NCBI GenBank assembly: GCA_052034005.1
Contig: JBPOJB010000012.1
Coordinates: 1 to 64,000, forward strand
Direction of reading: 5' to 3'
DNA from: JAAYDI01 sp052034005
Lineage (GTDB): Bacteria; Planctomycetota; Planctomycetia; Pirellulales; Pirellulaceae
DNA length: 64,000 bases
Position numbers and translations under genes: made by a program. Of the stretch, positions 50,912-59,500 are shown piece after piece. Position 1 is the stretch's first letter; each line of letters opens with the position of its first letter. Under the pieces are notes generated by a model. The model worked only from the letters and a program-made list of their open reading frames with translations, did not search any database and was not told the DNA's origin.

Positions 50912-53212
50912 ATGCGACTGACGCTGCGCACTTTACTGGCCTACCTGGACGACATCCTGGACCCGGCCGATGCACGGGAGTTGGGCAAGAAGATCGAGGA
51001 GAGCGAGTTTGCCAGCGGCTTGGTGCACCGGATCCGCGGTGTGACGCGCAAGCTGCGCCTCGGCGCGCCCAAGCTTTCCGGCAAAGGTATGGGGCTCGAC
51101 GCCAACACGGTGGCCGAGTATCTGGACAACACGCTGCCACAGGACCAGGTCCCCGATTTCGAGAAGGTCTGCCTGGAGTCCGACGTGCAGTTGGCCGAGG
51201 TGGCGGCGTGCCACCAGATCCTGACGCTGGTGTTGGGTGAGCCGGCGGAAGTGGACGCGGCGTTGCGGGAACGAATGCGATCGCTGCAGACACCCTCGGA
51301 GCCGGGCGACGCGCCGGTTGAGGTGGTCAGCCCTGTCGGGCGGACGGCCGTGCAGGAACCGGCTGTGCCGCTCGAACCGCCGGACGTCTCGCCCTGGGAT
51401 CACGCGCCCGAGGTCCCGATCGTGACCACCTCCTCGACGCGGCCGGCGGACGCCGGCCGGTCGATCCGCGTGCTGCCCGTCCTGGGCATGTTCGCCGTGG
51501 CGTTCTTGCTGGCGCTGGTGGCCCTGATGGCCGTCGGCCGGTTTGATGCGCAGCATCCGCTTCTGGGCCGCTTCTTCGCCCAACCGGATTCGACCGGCGC
51601 ACAGGCTCCGCCCCCCCAGGCCGGCGCGTCCCAGGAATCCGCTCAGCAGCCGGCCCACCGCGCGGCGCCCGCGGACTCGGCCGAGCCGCCTGGGGAGAGC
51701 GATCACGCGAAAGGCAAATCAGCCGAGCCGCCTGAGGAGCCCGCTCCACCTCCGGCTGCGCCGGGCCAACCGCCGACGGAACCTGACGCCCGTGCCGGCG
51801 GGGAGACGCCTGACGCGGATTCGGCTCCCGTGGATGCCGCGCCGGCGGAGGAGACTGGGGATGCGGCCCTCGCAGGCCAGTCCGGCCCTGAGGCAACGGC
51901 GCCCGACTCGCGCAGGCCGTCGGCCATGAACGATCCGGCGTTGATGCGATCCAAACTACCTCCCGAGGACGCCACCTCAACGGCTCAAGCTGCGGCCGCC
52001 GCGGGCGACAAAGACCTCGAGCCTTTGGCAACTTATGTCTCGGATCAACATGTGCTGGTTCAGTACCATGTCCAGAAGCAGGCCTGGTTGCGCCTGGTGG
52101 CCAACAGTCCGCTCTCAGCCGGCACACGGCTTGTTGCGTTGCCGACGTATCGGCCGCAGATCCTTTTCGCATCGGGAGTACAGATGGTGGTCATCGGGCC
52201 GGCCGAGCTGCAGTTGGCAGCCCCCGATGCGGATGGCGTCGAGGGCGTGGTCCTGCACTACGGCCGGCTGCTGGTGATGCCCGCCCCACAGGAAGGCAGC
52301 CGTCTGAACATCCAGTTTGGTGCTCGTCAAAGCCGTGTGACGTTCAACGATCGAGATTCCACACTGGCTTTGGACGGCTGGCGCTACCACCCGCTGGGCG
52401 CAGACCCGCAGGGCCGCACGGCCAATTGGGTGCTCCACCTGTTCACGCCTGTCGGGCAGTTGTCCTGGCAGGATCAAGGCCTCGCTGCGCCTCTGGTGAT
52501 CGAATCGGGCCGGCTTGCCACGATGGTCGACACCGGCACGGCGGAATTCACGGCGTTGGCTCAGTTGCCCGATTGGCTGGACGCGAGCAAGGAGCCCCCG
52601 ATCAATCTGCTCGGTTCGAAGCAGCTTGAACCGCTACTCTCGCCCGAGCAGTCGCTGAGCATCACGCTGCGTGAACAGGCGAACAATCGACTGGTGGAGG
52701 TACGTTCGTTGGCCATGCGCAGCTTGAGCCAATTCGACGAATTCGATGCCTGCATCGCCGCACTCAACACCGGGGACCTGCGGTACTTCTGGAAAGACAT
52801 CTGCGAGTCGCTGCGCGCCGCGGAGGCCCGCAGCCCGGAGACGGCCGGACTGGTCCATGCTGCATTCCTCCGCCTGCGTGGGGAAGAGGGCGCACGCCTC
52901 GATCAACTCCTGTGGGGATTCGGCCCCGAGCAATTGGCGGCCGGGGGTGCCCAGACGCTTGTGGAGGCTCTGAGCAGCCCATCGATCGACGTGCGCGTCC
53001 TGGCTTTTCTCAACCTCAGCGCGATCACCGGCAAGACGCACCGGTTCCAGCCGGACCGCGAGCCTCGCAGCCAACGTGCGGCCGTCTTGAGCTGGGAGCG
53101 CGACCTCCAGCAGCACGGGATCACGTTCAAGACGCCGCCGGTCGCGCCCCCCGGGGCACCCGACTCCCCAGAAGAGGGTAGCCCCGCCACGAACCCTCCC
53201 GATGTACCCTAA
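50912..53212 (+). CDS. conserved planctomycete single-pass membrane protein, anti-sigma-like N-terminus
   Basis: 766 residues. GGGAG lies 8 bases before the ATG at 50912; the frame is open to 50777 but meaningless there. The N-terminal half is helical and cytoplasmic: MRLTLRTLLAYLDDILDPAD, the LSGKGMGLDANTVAEYLDNT stretch and FEKVCLESDVQLAEVAACHQ then ILTLVLGEPAEV. This layout resembles zinc-less anti-sigma or scaffold domains. One membrane helix follows (VLPVLGMFAVAFLLALVALM, about residues 190-212), then about 130 residues rich in Pro, Ala and Glu, and an outer beta/helical domain. I recall close homologues across Pirellulales without known function. It is the strongest lineage marker here. 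Confidence 0.75.
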   Translation: MRLTLRTLLAYLDDILDPADARELGKKIEESEFASGLVHRIRGVTRKLRLGAPKLSGKGMGLDANTVAEYLDNTLPQDQVPDFEKVCLESDVQLAEVAACHQILTLVLGEPAEVDAALRERMRSLQTPSEPGDAPVEVVSPVGRTAVQEPAVPLEPPDVSPWDHAPEVPIVTTSSTRPADAGRSIRVLPVLGMFAVAFLLALVALMAVGRFDAQHPLLGRFFAQPDSTGAQAPPPQAGASQESAQQPAHRAAPADSAEPPGESDHAKGKSAEPPEEPAPPPAAPGQPPTEPDARAGGETPDADSAPVDAAPAEETGDAALAGQSGPEATAPDSRRPSAMNDPALMRSKLPPEDATSTAQAAAAAGDKDLEPLATYVSDQHVLVQYHVQKQAWLRLVANSPLSAGTRLVALPTYRPQILFASGVQMVVIGPAELQLAAPDADGVEGVVLHYGRLLVMPAPQEGSRLNIQFGARQSRVTFNDRDSTLALDGWRYHPLGADPQGRTANWVLHLFTPVGQLSWQDQGLAAPLVIESGRLATMVDTGTAEFTALAQLPDWLDASKEPPINLLGSKQLEPLLSPEQSLSITLREQANNRLVEVRSLAMRSLSQFDEFDACIAALNTGDLRYFWKDICESLRAAEARSPETAGLVHAAFLRLRGEEGARLDQLLWGFGPEQLAAGGAQTLVEALSSPSIDVRVLAFLNLSAITGKTHRFQPDREPRSQRAAVLSWERDLQQHGITFKTPPVAPPGAPDSPEEGSPATNPPDVP

Positions 53213-53258
53213 CCAATCCGCGGGTTTCCTCGTACACTGGGGCTTACGCGATTAGGAT

Positions 53259-53287
53259 TTGTCGCGCAGAGCGGGCACCATTAGAAT
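53259..53287 (+). promoter_or_regulatory. sigma-70-type promoter upstream of the hibernation factor gene
   Basis: TTGTCG, a 17-base spacer and TAGAAT (five of six at the -10). Initiation would fall about 70 bases before the GTG start at 53364. It lies after the stop of the membrane-protein gene, so the HPF/PTS genes probably form their own unit. Confidence 0.5.
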
Positions 53288-53363
53288 ACTATGCTTCATT
53301 TAGCTGGGAGTGCGGCAACAAGATCAGACCAGTTCTGGATTTACACAGTAAGGAGAACTGCCG

Positions 53364-53714
53364 GTGCAGATCAACATCTCGGCGCGGCACGGTCATTTGG
53401 GGACGGGCACCCAGGAGCGGATCACAGAGAAAGTCGAGAAATTAAGTCGCTATTTCGATCGTTTGACTGCGGCGCTTGTCACGGTGGATCTGGAGCGTCG
53501 CGAGACTCCGGTCGTCGAAATACGGGTATCGGTGGAGCATTCCGAGGCTTTGGTGGCTGCCGAGCAGGCGGGTGATGTCTTGACCGCGCTGGATGGCGCG
53601 CTCCACAAGATCGAGCAGCAGATACGTCGTCACAAGGACAAGCGGACCGATCGTCGCAGGCCGCCGATCAAGCATTTGGAGGTGCCGATCGAGAGCGAGC
53701 CGGAGACCGAATGA
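53364..53714 (+). CDS. hpf: short-form ribosome hibernation promoting factor
   Basis: 116 residues of the HPF/YfiA fold: MQINISARHGHLGTGTQERI, LSRYFDRLTAALVTVDLERR, VEIRVSVEHSEALVAAEQAG then DVLTALDGALHKIEQQIRRH. It lacks the C-terminal dimerisation domain of long HPF, so it would stabilise rather than itself dimerise ribosomes. Start is a GTG with AAGGAG 8 bases upstream. The gene precedes the PTS IIA gene, an arrangement known from rpoN-hpf-ptsN regions of proteobacteria, here without rpoN. Confidence 0.92.
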   Translation: MQINISARHGHLGTGTQERITEKVEKLSRYFDRLTAALVTVDLERRETPVVEIRVSVEHSEALVAAEQAGDVLTALDGALHKIEQQIRRHKDKRTDRRRPPIKHLEVPIESEPETE

Positions 53715-53798
53715 CTTTCGTGCCGCTGGGCGGACAACCACCTCTATTGTCCCCGTGGCGAGTCGGACATTGTGCAGGGGTGAAAGGGAAAGGGACTA

Positions 53799-54275
53799 AT
53801 GAAGTTTGCGGATTTTATTCGAGTGCCCGCGATCAAGGCCGATCTCGAGGCCGAAGGCAAGGACGACGCGATCCGCGAGTTGGTCGCGGGCCTGGTAGCA
53901 TCCCAAGACATAGCGGAGGAGGACCAGGAGAGCATTATCAAGGCGATCATGAAGCGTGAGGAGTTGGGGAGCACGGGCATTGGTCGTGGTGTGGCGGTGC
54001 CGCACACGAAGCACCCGAGCGTCAACCGCCTGATCGGCACGGTGGGCGTGAGCGCGGAGGGCGTGGATTTCAACAGTCTGGATGGCGAGAAGGTCCAGCT
54101 GATCTTTCTGCTCATCTCGCCGCCGGATCGTCCGGGCGACCACTTGCGGGCCCTGGAGAACATTTCCCGCCAGCTACGGAGCGACACGTTCTGCCGGTTC
54201 CTCAAGCAGGCCAAGACGGCGGACGATGTCCAGCAGTTGCTCGAGGAGGCGGACAACAATCAATTCGGCCCCTGA
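53799..54275 (+). CDS. ptsN: PTS IIA component, nitrogen-regulatory/fructose type
   Basis: 158 residues. The phosphorylated His69 stands in GRGVAVPHTKHPSVNRLIGT. The opening MKFADFIRVPAIKADLEAEG then KDDAIRELVAGLV and the LIFLLISPPDRPGDHLRALE strand fit the EIIA-Ntr/Fru fold. With HPr and enzyme I downstream but no IIB or IIC gene, it probably receives phosphate for regulation rather than transport. Spacing to the HPF gene is 84 bases; AAAGGGAAAGGG provides its ribosome site. Confidence 0.92.
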   Translation: MKFADFIRVPAIKADLEAEGKDDAIRELVAGLVASQDIAEEDQESIIKAIMKREELGSTGIGRGVAVPHTKHPSVNRLIGTVGVSAEGVDFNSLDGEKVQLIFLLISPPDRPGDHLRALENISRQLRSDTFCRFLKQAKTADDVQQLLEEADNNQFGP

Positions 54276-54308
54276 TCTGCATCCCGGGACGGACGATCGG
54301 GCTGAAGC

Positions 54309-54330
54309 GCCCGGCGGCTGCTTGCCGGGC
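54309..54330 (+). other. GC-rich hairpin after the PTS IIA gene
   Basis: Perfect 7-bp stem GCCCGGC / GCCGGGC with an 8-base loop, 34 bases after the stop. No T run follows, so it may slow or attenuate transcription, or only protect the 3' end. Confidence 0.3.
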
Positions 54331-54411
54331 GGGCCGTCGTGACGTTCTCGGGTGCGAGCGGGCTCCGTAGTCCCGAATCCTCAACCGGTACGATGCTTCG
54401 AAGCGAATTCC

Positions 54412-54729
54412 ATGGCCGAGCGTCGCGCACATCGCCTGGTGACTGTCCGTAATCCGCAGGGGCTGCACGCCCGGCCGGCGGACATGGTCGTGCGCGTGGC
54501 GCTGCAGCATGCGTCGCAGATCGAGGTCTTGCGGGACGGCGAGCGGTACAACGGCAAGAGCATCCTGGCGCTGATGACGCTGGCGGCCGAACAGGGTACA
54601 GAACTGGTGCTGCGGGCCGAGGGCCCTGACGCGGACGAGGCGTTGGAGGCGTTGGCCGAGCTTTTTGAGCGCGGGTTTGACGAGATGGGAGAGACCGAGC
54701 CCGCCAACGATCAATCACTCAACGGGTAG
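54412..54729 (+). CDS. ptsH: phosphocarrier protein HPr
   Basis: 105 residues, slightly longer than classic HPr because of an acidic tail (FERGFDEMGETEPANDQSLN). The active-site His19 is in N-P-Q-G-L-H-A-R-P-A, and a regulatory-type Ser50 is in N-G-K-S-I-L-A-L-M-T-L-A-A, so HPr-kinase control is possible, although no such gene is in the window. The ATG at 54412 fits the usual domain start; the frame is open to 54352. It accepts phosphate from enzyme I, encoded 187 bases downstream. Confidence 0.93.
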   Translation: MAERRAHRLVTVRNPQGLHARPADMVVRVALQHASQIEVLRDGERYNGKSILALMTLAAEQGTELVLRAEGPDADEALEALAELFERGFDEMGETEPANDQSLNG

Positions 54730-54916
54730 ACGGTCGGGTGTACAGGGCGCCCTGCTGGCGACGCAGACAGGGTGGCTGACTCGTCCCGTCGAACCGAAAC
54801 GAAATCGTGGTAACGGTGGCCTCGTGGCGTGTATCGCCCCGTGGCGGATGGCTGCGACGACTTCGCGACGAAGTCGGTGCGCGGTTTCCGGGGCGCGCCA
54901 TCCACCGGCGTGAACA

Positions 54917-56659
54917 ATGCACATACTGCAGGGAATTGCCGTATCACCCGGCATCGCGATCGGCGAAGCGCTCGTCATCGAGAAAGAGGGATTCGTCATC
55001 TCGCGACGGTCGCTCGAGCGCGAGGTCGTCGACGAAGAGCTGGCCCGGCTCGACCTGGCCATCCGCACGGTGTTGGGGGAGATCGACCGGGATCGGCGGG
55101 TCATCTCCGCCCAGTTGGGCGATCAGTACGGCGCCATCTTCGCGGCGCATCACCAGATGCTGTGCGATCCGCAGCTGCGGCAGGAGATGGAAGCGCTGAT
55201 CCGCGACCAGCGCATCTCCTCGGAACTGGCCGTCCATCAGACGCTGGGGCGCTATGCCCGCGTGTTCCAGGAGATGCCGAACAGCTTCCTGGCTGAGCGG
55301 GCGCACGACCTGCGCGATCTGGAGCAGCGGCTCCTGCGCCATCTGCTGGACCGCAGCCACGAAGCGCTCCTGGACCTGGACGCGCCGACCGTCGTGCTGG
55401 CACACGACCTGACGCCCAGCGAAACCGCCCGCCTCAACCGCCGCTGGGTGCGCGGGTTCGTCACCGAGGTGGGCGGCGAGGGGGGACATACGGCGATCCT
55501 GGCCCGCGGACTCGAACTGCCCGCGGTCGTCGGGACCGATCGGCTGCTCGGCGAGGTGGTCAGCGGGGACCTGATCATCGTCGATGGCGACCAGGGCGTG
55601 GTGATCGTGCGTCCGACCCCGGAGTTCGTCACCCGTTACCGGCAGGAATTCAAACGCCGCCGGTCCCGGTTGATCGAGCTGGCCGCCGTGCGCGACCTGC
55701 CCGCCCAGACGCTGGACGGCACCCCCGTGCAGCTGTTCGCCAACATCGAGTTCCCCCACGAACTGGCCGCCTGCCTGGAGCGCCGGGCTCACGGCATCGG
55801 GCTGTACCGCACGGAGTTCCTGTACCTGAGTTCGGCCAGCGAGCCGACTGAGGAGGAGCATTACGCGGCCTACCAGGAGGTCGTCCAGGCGATGGGGCCG
55901 CGGCCCGTGGTGATCCGCACGTTCGATCTCGGCGCCGACAAGATGGGCCACGGGCCGCGGACCGCGGACGAACACAACCCGTTCCTGGGACTGCGCAGCA
56001 TCCGCTTGTCGCTGCGCCACGTCGACTCGTTCCGCACGCAGCTGCGCGCCATCCTGCGGGCCAGCGTCTCGGGCACGGTGAAGATCCTGTTCCCGCTGAT
56101 CGCCACGCTGCGCGAGCTGCGCCAGGCCAGGCTGTTCCTGCGCGAAACGATGGAGGACCTGGACGAACAGGGAATCCCCTTCGACCGGGAGATCGCCGTC
56201 GGCATGATGGTCGAGGTCCCCTCGGCCGTGATGATGATCGATCATTTCCTCAAGGAAGTCGACTTCCTGAGCATCGGCACGAACGACTTGATCCAGTACT
56301 CGCTGGCCGTGGACCGCAGCAACCGGGAGGTCGCCGACCTGTATCAGGCCTGCGATCCGGCCGTGCTCCGCCTGATCCAGACGACGCTGCGGGCGGCCCA
56401 GACGGCGGGGGTGCCGGCCAGCGTGTGCGGGCAGATGAGCGGCAGCCCGCACTGTGCGCTGCTGCTGCTCGGCCTGGGACTGACCGAGTTCAGCGTCCCG
56501 CCGGGCGACATCCTGGAGATCAAGCGGGTCTGCCGCGGCGTGACCGTGGAGCAGTGTCGCAAGATCGCCCAGATCGCCATGCAGATGCAGGGCGCCTTGG
56601 AAATCGACAACTACCTGAGGGAGGAGTTGAAGAAGCTCGTACCACAGGCCGTCTCATGA
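54917..56659 (+). CDS. ptsI: PTS enzyme I (phosphoenolpyruvate-protein phosphotransferase)
   Basis: 580 residues, normal length. The N-terminal HPr-binding helices run to about 150. The phosphohistidine site is His191 in V-G-G-E-G-G-H-T-A-I-L-A-R; most enzymes I read G-G-x-T-S-H-x-A-I, so Thr-Ser is replaced by Gly-Gly. The PEP-binding barrel has GIGLYRTEFLYL, NPFLGLRSIRL and MMVEVPSAVMM, and Cys504 in ASVCGQMSG is the proton donor. The unusual site might slow transfer but keeps the essential His. The DUF2344 gene begins inside its stop codon (ATGA), so these genes are one operon. Confidence 0.93.
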   Translation: MHILQGIAVSPGIAIGEALVIEKEGFVISRRSLEREVVDEELARLDLAIRTVLGEIDRDRRVISAQLGDQYGAIFAAHHQMLCDPQLRQEMEALIRDQRISSELAVHQTLGRYARVFQEMPNSFLAERAHDLRDLEQRLLRHLLDRSHEALLDLDAPTVVLAHDLTPSETARLNRRWVRGFVTEVGGEGGHTAILARGLELPAVVGTDRLLGEVVSGDLIIVDGDQGVVIVRPTPEFVTRYRQEFKRRRSRLIELAAVRDLPAQTLDGTPVQLFANIEFPHELAACLERRAHGIGLYRTEFLYLSSASEPTEEEHYAAYQEVVQAMGPRPVVIRTFDLGADKMGHGPRTADEHNPFLGLRSIRLSLRHVDSFRTQLRAILRASVSGTVKILFPLIATLRELRQARLFLRETMEDLDEQGIPFDREIAVGMMVEVPSAVMMIDHFLKEVDFLSIGTNDLIQYSLAVDRSNREVADLYQACDPAVLRLIQTTLRAAQTAGVPASVCGQMSGSPHCALLLLGLGLTEFSVPPGDILEIKRVCRGVTVEQCRKIAQIAMQMQGALEIDNYLREELKKLVPQAVS

Positions 56660-57357
56660 CGGGCGGCCCCCTTTCGGATCCGGAGCCAGACCCTGACGTG
56701 AAACCCGACTCGCATCCTGCCACGCTCGACTACCAGCGCCTGCGCCTGCGCTTCCGCAAGGAGGGGGACCTGCGTTGGATCAGCCACCGCGACTTGGCGC
56801 GGACGATGGAGCGGGTGGTGCGCCGGGCGGGCCTGACGTTGCGGATGAGCGCGGGGTTCCACCCCAAGCCCAGACTGGCCTTCCCCTCCGCGCTGGCCGT
56901 CGGGATCGCGGGCCAGGACGAAGTCGTGGAACTGGAGCTGGCGGCTCCGGTCGCGCCGCGCGAGGCGCTCGCGAGGCTCAATGCCGCCGCGCCGCCCGGC
57001 CTGACCCTGTTCGCCGTCCAGCCGCTGGCCGCCGGTGCGGGCAAGGCCCGCGTCCGCGCCATGACCTACCAGTTCCCGGTCCCCCCCGACCTCCGCACAC
57101 AGGTCCAACAGGCGATCGCCCAGCTGCTGGCCCGGCCCACGCTGCCGGTCCAGCGCGCGGGCCGGCCGGAGCCGATCAACATGCGTGCCGATCTCGAGGC
57201 CCTGGAATGGTGCGCCGACGGCGTGCGTTTTCGCATCCGCGCCGCCCAGCACGCGTCGCTCCGGCCGCGCGACCTGCTGCAGGCCCTGGGATTGGCGGAA
57301 CTCGAACAACAAGGATATTTCCTGACACGATCCGCAGTGGAGTTGACCCCTCAATGA
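56656..57357 (+). CDS. TIGR03936 family protein (DUF2344)
   Basis: 233 residues. After a Pro/Asp-rich start, LRLRFRKEGDLRWISHRDLA then RTMERVVRRAGLTLRMSAGF and HPKPRLAFPSALAVGIAGQD are the hallmark of DUF2344. In many bacteria this domain is fused to or follows a radical-SAM protein and precedes RNase E/G or ribosomal genes. Here the radical-SAM partner is absent from its usual place; enzyme I stands there instead. Both ends are coupled: ATGA with ptsI and ATGA with the RNase gene. Biochemical role unknown. Confidence 0.9.
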   Translation: MTGGPLSDPEPDPDVKPDSHPATLDYQRLRLRFRKEGDLRWISHRDLARTMERVVRRAGLTLRMSAGFHPKPRLAFPSALAVGIAGQDEVVELELAAPVAPREALARLNAAAPPGLTLFAVQPLAAGAGKARVRAMTYQFPVPPDLRTQVQQAIAQLLARPTLPVQRAGRPEPINMRADLEALEWCADGVRFRIRAAQHASLRPRDLLQALGLAELEQQGYFLTRSAVELTPQ

Positions 57358-58946
57358 AGAAGGAAATCTTGATCAACGTCTCGCAACCGGAAGAATGCCG
57401 GATTGCCATCGTGGAGGACGGACTGCTCGAAGAGCTGTACATCGAACGCGCGAGCCAGGACAACTACGTGGGCAACATCTACAAGGGCCGCGTCGTGAAC
57501 CTGGAACCGAGCATTCAGGCCGCGTTTGTCGACTTCGGCGTCGGGCGCAACGGATTCCTCCATATCAGCGACGTGGAACCGCAGTACTTCCGCCAGGGCG
57601 GCTATGACCCGCAACAGATCCTCGCCTCCGAGCGGGAGGCGCGCGACGAGGAGGGCCACCGCTCCGATCGCCACCGCCGCCCGCGGCGGCCGAGTAACCG
57701 CCCGCGGGTCAAGCCGCCGATCCAGGAGGTGTTCAAACGCGGCGACGAGGTGCTCGTCCAGGTCATCAAGGAAGGGATCGGCACGAAAGGCCCCACCCTC
57801 TCCACCTACATCAGCATCCCCGGCCGCTACCTGGTCCTGATGCCCGCCCTGGGCCGCGTGGGCGTCTCGCGCAAGATCGAAGATGACGACAAACGCCGGA
57901 AGCTGCGCGATACCCTGCTCGAACTCAACCCGCCCCGCGGGCTCGGCTTCATCGTGCGGACCGCCGGCCAGGACCGCAGCCGCAAGGAATTGTCGCGCGA
58001 CATGGCCTACTTGCTGCGGCTCTGGAAAGTCATCGTGCGCCGCATCAAGAAACAGTCGGCGCCCGTGACGATCTATGAAGAAAGCGACATGATCATCCGC
58101 ACGATCCGCGACATCTTCAGCAACGACGTCGATTCCATCCTCGTCGACGAACTCTCGGCCTACGAACGGGCCAAGGAGTTCCTGCAGCTGGTGATGCCGC
58201 GCCACGTGCAGACCCTCCGGCTCTACTCCGGCAAGGAACCGCTGTTCCACAAGTACCAGCTGGAGGCGGAAATCGCGCAGATCCACAAGCGCGAAGTGCC
58301 GCTCGAGTCCGGCGGGTCCATCGTCATCGACCCCACCGAAGCCCTGGTCGCCATCGATGTCAACAGCGGCAACTTCCGCGCTGATGACTCGGCCGAGGAA
58401 ACCGCCTACCAACTCAACCTGCAGGCGGCCAAGGAGATCGCGCGCCAACTGCGGCTGCGCGACTTGGGCGGCGTGATCGTCAATGACTTCATCGACATGC
58501 GCAAAGAAAAACACCGACGCGGATTGGAACGCGCTATGCGCGACGCGCTCAAACGCGACCGCGCACGCACCAAGATCCTCCGCACCAGCCCGTTCGGCTT
58601 GATCGAGATGACGCGGCAACGGATCCGCCCCAGCCTGAAACGGAGCGTCTACGCCGATTGCCCCTGCTGCAACGGACGCGGCGTCGTCAAAACCGATGAG
58701 AGCATGTCCATCGAAGTGGTCCGACTGCTGATGCGGTCCAGCCAGCAACCCAACGTCGCACGCGTCACCGTGCGCGTCAATGACCGGGTCGCCTCCTACC
58801 TGAACAACAAGAAACGCAAGGAGATCAACCAGCTGGAACAGGAAGTCGGCATGATCGTCCAGATCCTGGGCAGCGAGTCGGTGTTCCCCGAACATCTGGA
58901 AATCGAGTGCCGGGACCGAGAAGGCCGCGAACTCAAGCTCCTGTAG
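57354..58946 (+). CDS. rng: ribonuclease E/G
   Basis: 530 residues, close to RNase G in length, without the long C-terminal scaffold of RNase E. The S1 RNA-binding domain spans about 35-155 and is interrupted at about 92-122 by an Arg/Asp-rich insertion (REARDEEGHRSDRHRRPRR). The catalytic metal-binding Asp335 (LVAIDVNSGNF) and Asp378 (NDFIDM) are spaced as in E. coli. C-P-C-C-N-G-R-G at 436-443 is the zinc-link. The enzyme trims rRNA and starts mRNA decay. Translation is coupled to the DUF2344 gene by ATGA. Confidence 0.93.
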   Translation: MKKEILINVSQPEECRIAIVEDGLLEELYIERASQDNYVGNIYKGRVVNLEPSIQAAFVDFGVGRNGFLHISDVEPQYFRQGGYDPQQILASEREARDEEGHRSDRHRRPRRPSNRPRVKPPIQEVFKRGDEVLVQVIKEGIGTKGPTLSTYISIPGRYLVLMPALGRVGVSRKIEDDDKRRKLRDTLLELNPPRGLGFIVRTAGQDRSRKELSRDMAYLLRLWKVIVRRIKKQSAPVTIYEESDMIIRTIRDIFSNDVDSILVDELSAYERAKEFLQLVMPRHVQTLRLYSGKEPLFHKYQLEAEIAQIHKREVPLESGGSIVIDPTEALVAIDVNSGNFRADDSAEETAYQLNLQAAKEIARQLRLRDLGGVIVNDFIDMRKEKHRRGLERAMRDALKRDRARTKILRTSPFGLIEMTRQRIRPSLKRSVYADCPCCNGRGVVKTDESMSIEVVRLLMRSSQQPNVARVTVRVNDRVASYLNNKKRKEINQLEQEVGMIVQILGSESVFPEHLEIECRDREGRELKLL

Positions 58947-59185
58947 CCGGGCCCCGCAGCCTCCAGGGCCAGTCGTACACGGTGCCAGGTGCCACCGGGC
59001 CGTCTGGCCGACGGTGTGGCGGCACCCCCCCGCACCCCCCGGAAAAAGAAATTTGGCGACCGGGCCGGCCTCGACGAATGACCGACCATCGGCTAATTTG
59101 GACGGTTTCGCCCCCGTATTCGCAGGGCGGTCGGAGCGCCGGTCGCACCCACCACCCCCCCGAGAGAAATCAGGATCGATCTGCC

Positions 59186-59500
59186 ATGTATGCGATCATT
59201 GCCGATGGTGGACGCCAATACCGCGTCGTAGAGGGCCAGGAACTGGATATCGACTATCGCGACGTGGCCAAAGGCGCGCAGATCGAATTCGGCCGCGTGT
59301 TGGCCGTCTCGTCCGACGACGGCGTGCGACTCGGCCAGCCGACCCTCCAGGGCGCCAAGGTCACGGCCGAAGTGCTGGGCGTGCAACAGGGCGATAAACT
59401 GTTCGTCCAGAAACTGCGGCGACGCAAGAACCACCGCCGGCGCGTCGGCCATCGGCAGCTCTACACGCGCGTCCGAATCGACAAGATCGACACCGCGTGA
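59186..59500 (+). CDS. rplU: 50S ribosomal protein bL21
   Basis: 104 residues: MYAIIADGGRQYRVVEGQEL, the middle KVTAEVLGVQQGDKLFVQKL and the highly conserved RRRKNHRRRVGHRQLYTRVR. It binds 23S rRNA at the back of the large subunit. Placement after the RNase E/G gene is common in bacteria. The usual partner rpmA (bL27) does not follow; the next 629 bases have no gene. The 240-base leader (58947-59185) contains C-runs and a short AT-rich patch and could regulate bL21, but no defined structure was found. Confidence 0.95.
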   Translation: MYAIIADGGRQYRVVEGQELDIDYRDVAKGAQIEFGRVLAVSSDDGVRLGQPTLQGAKVTAEVLGVQQGDKLFVQKLRRRKNHRRRVGHRQLYTRVRIDKIDTA

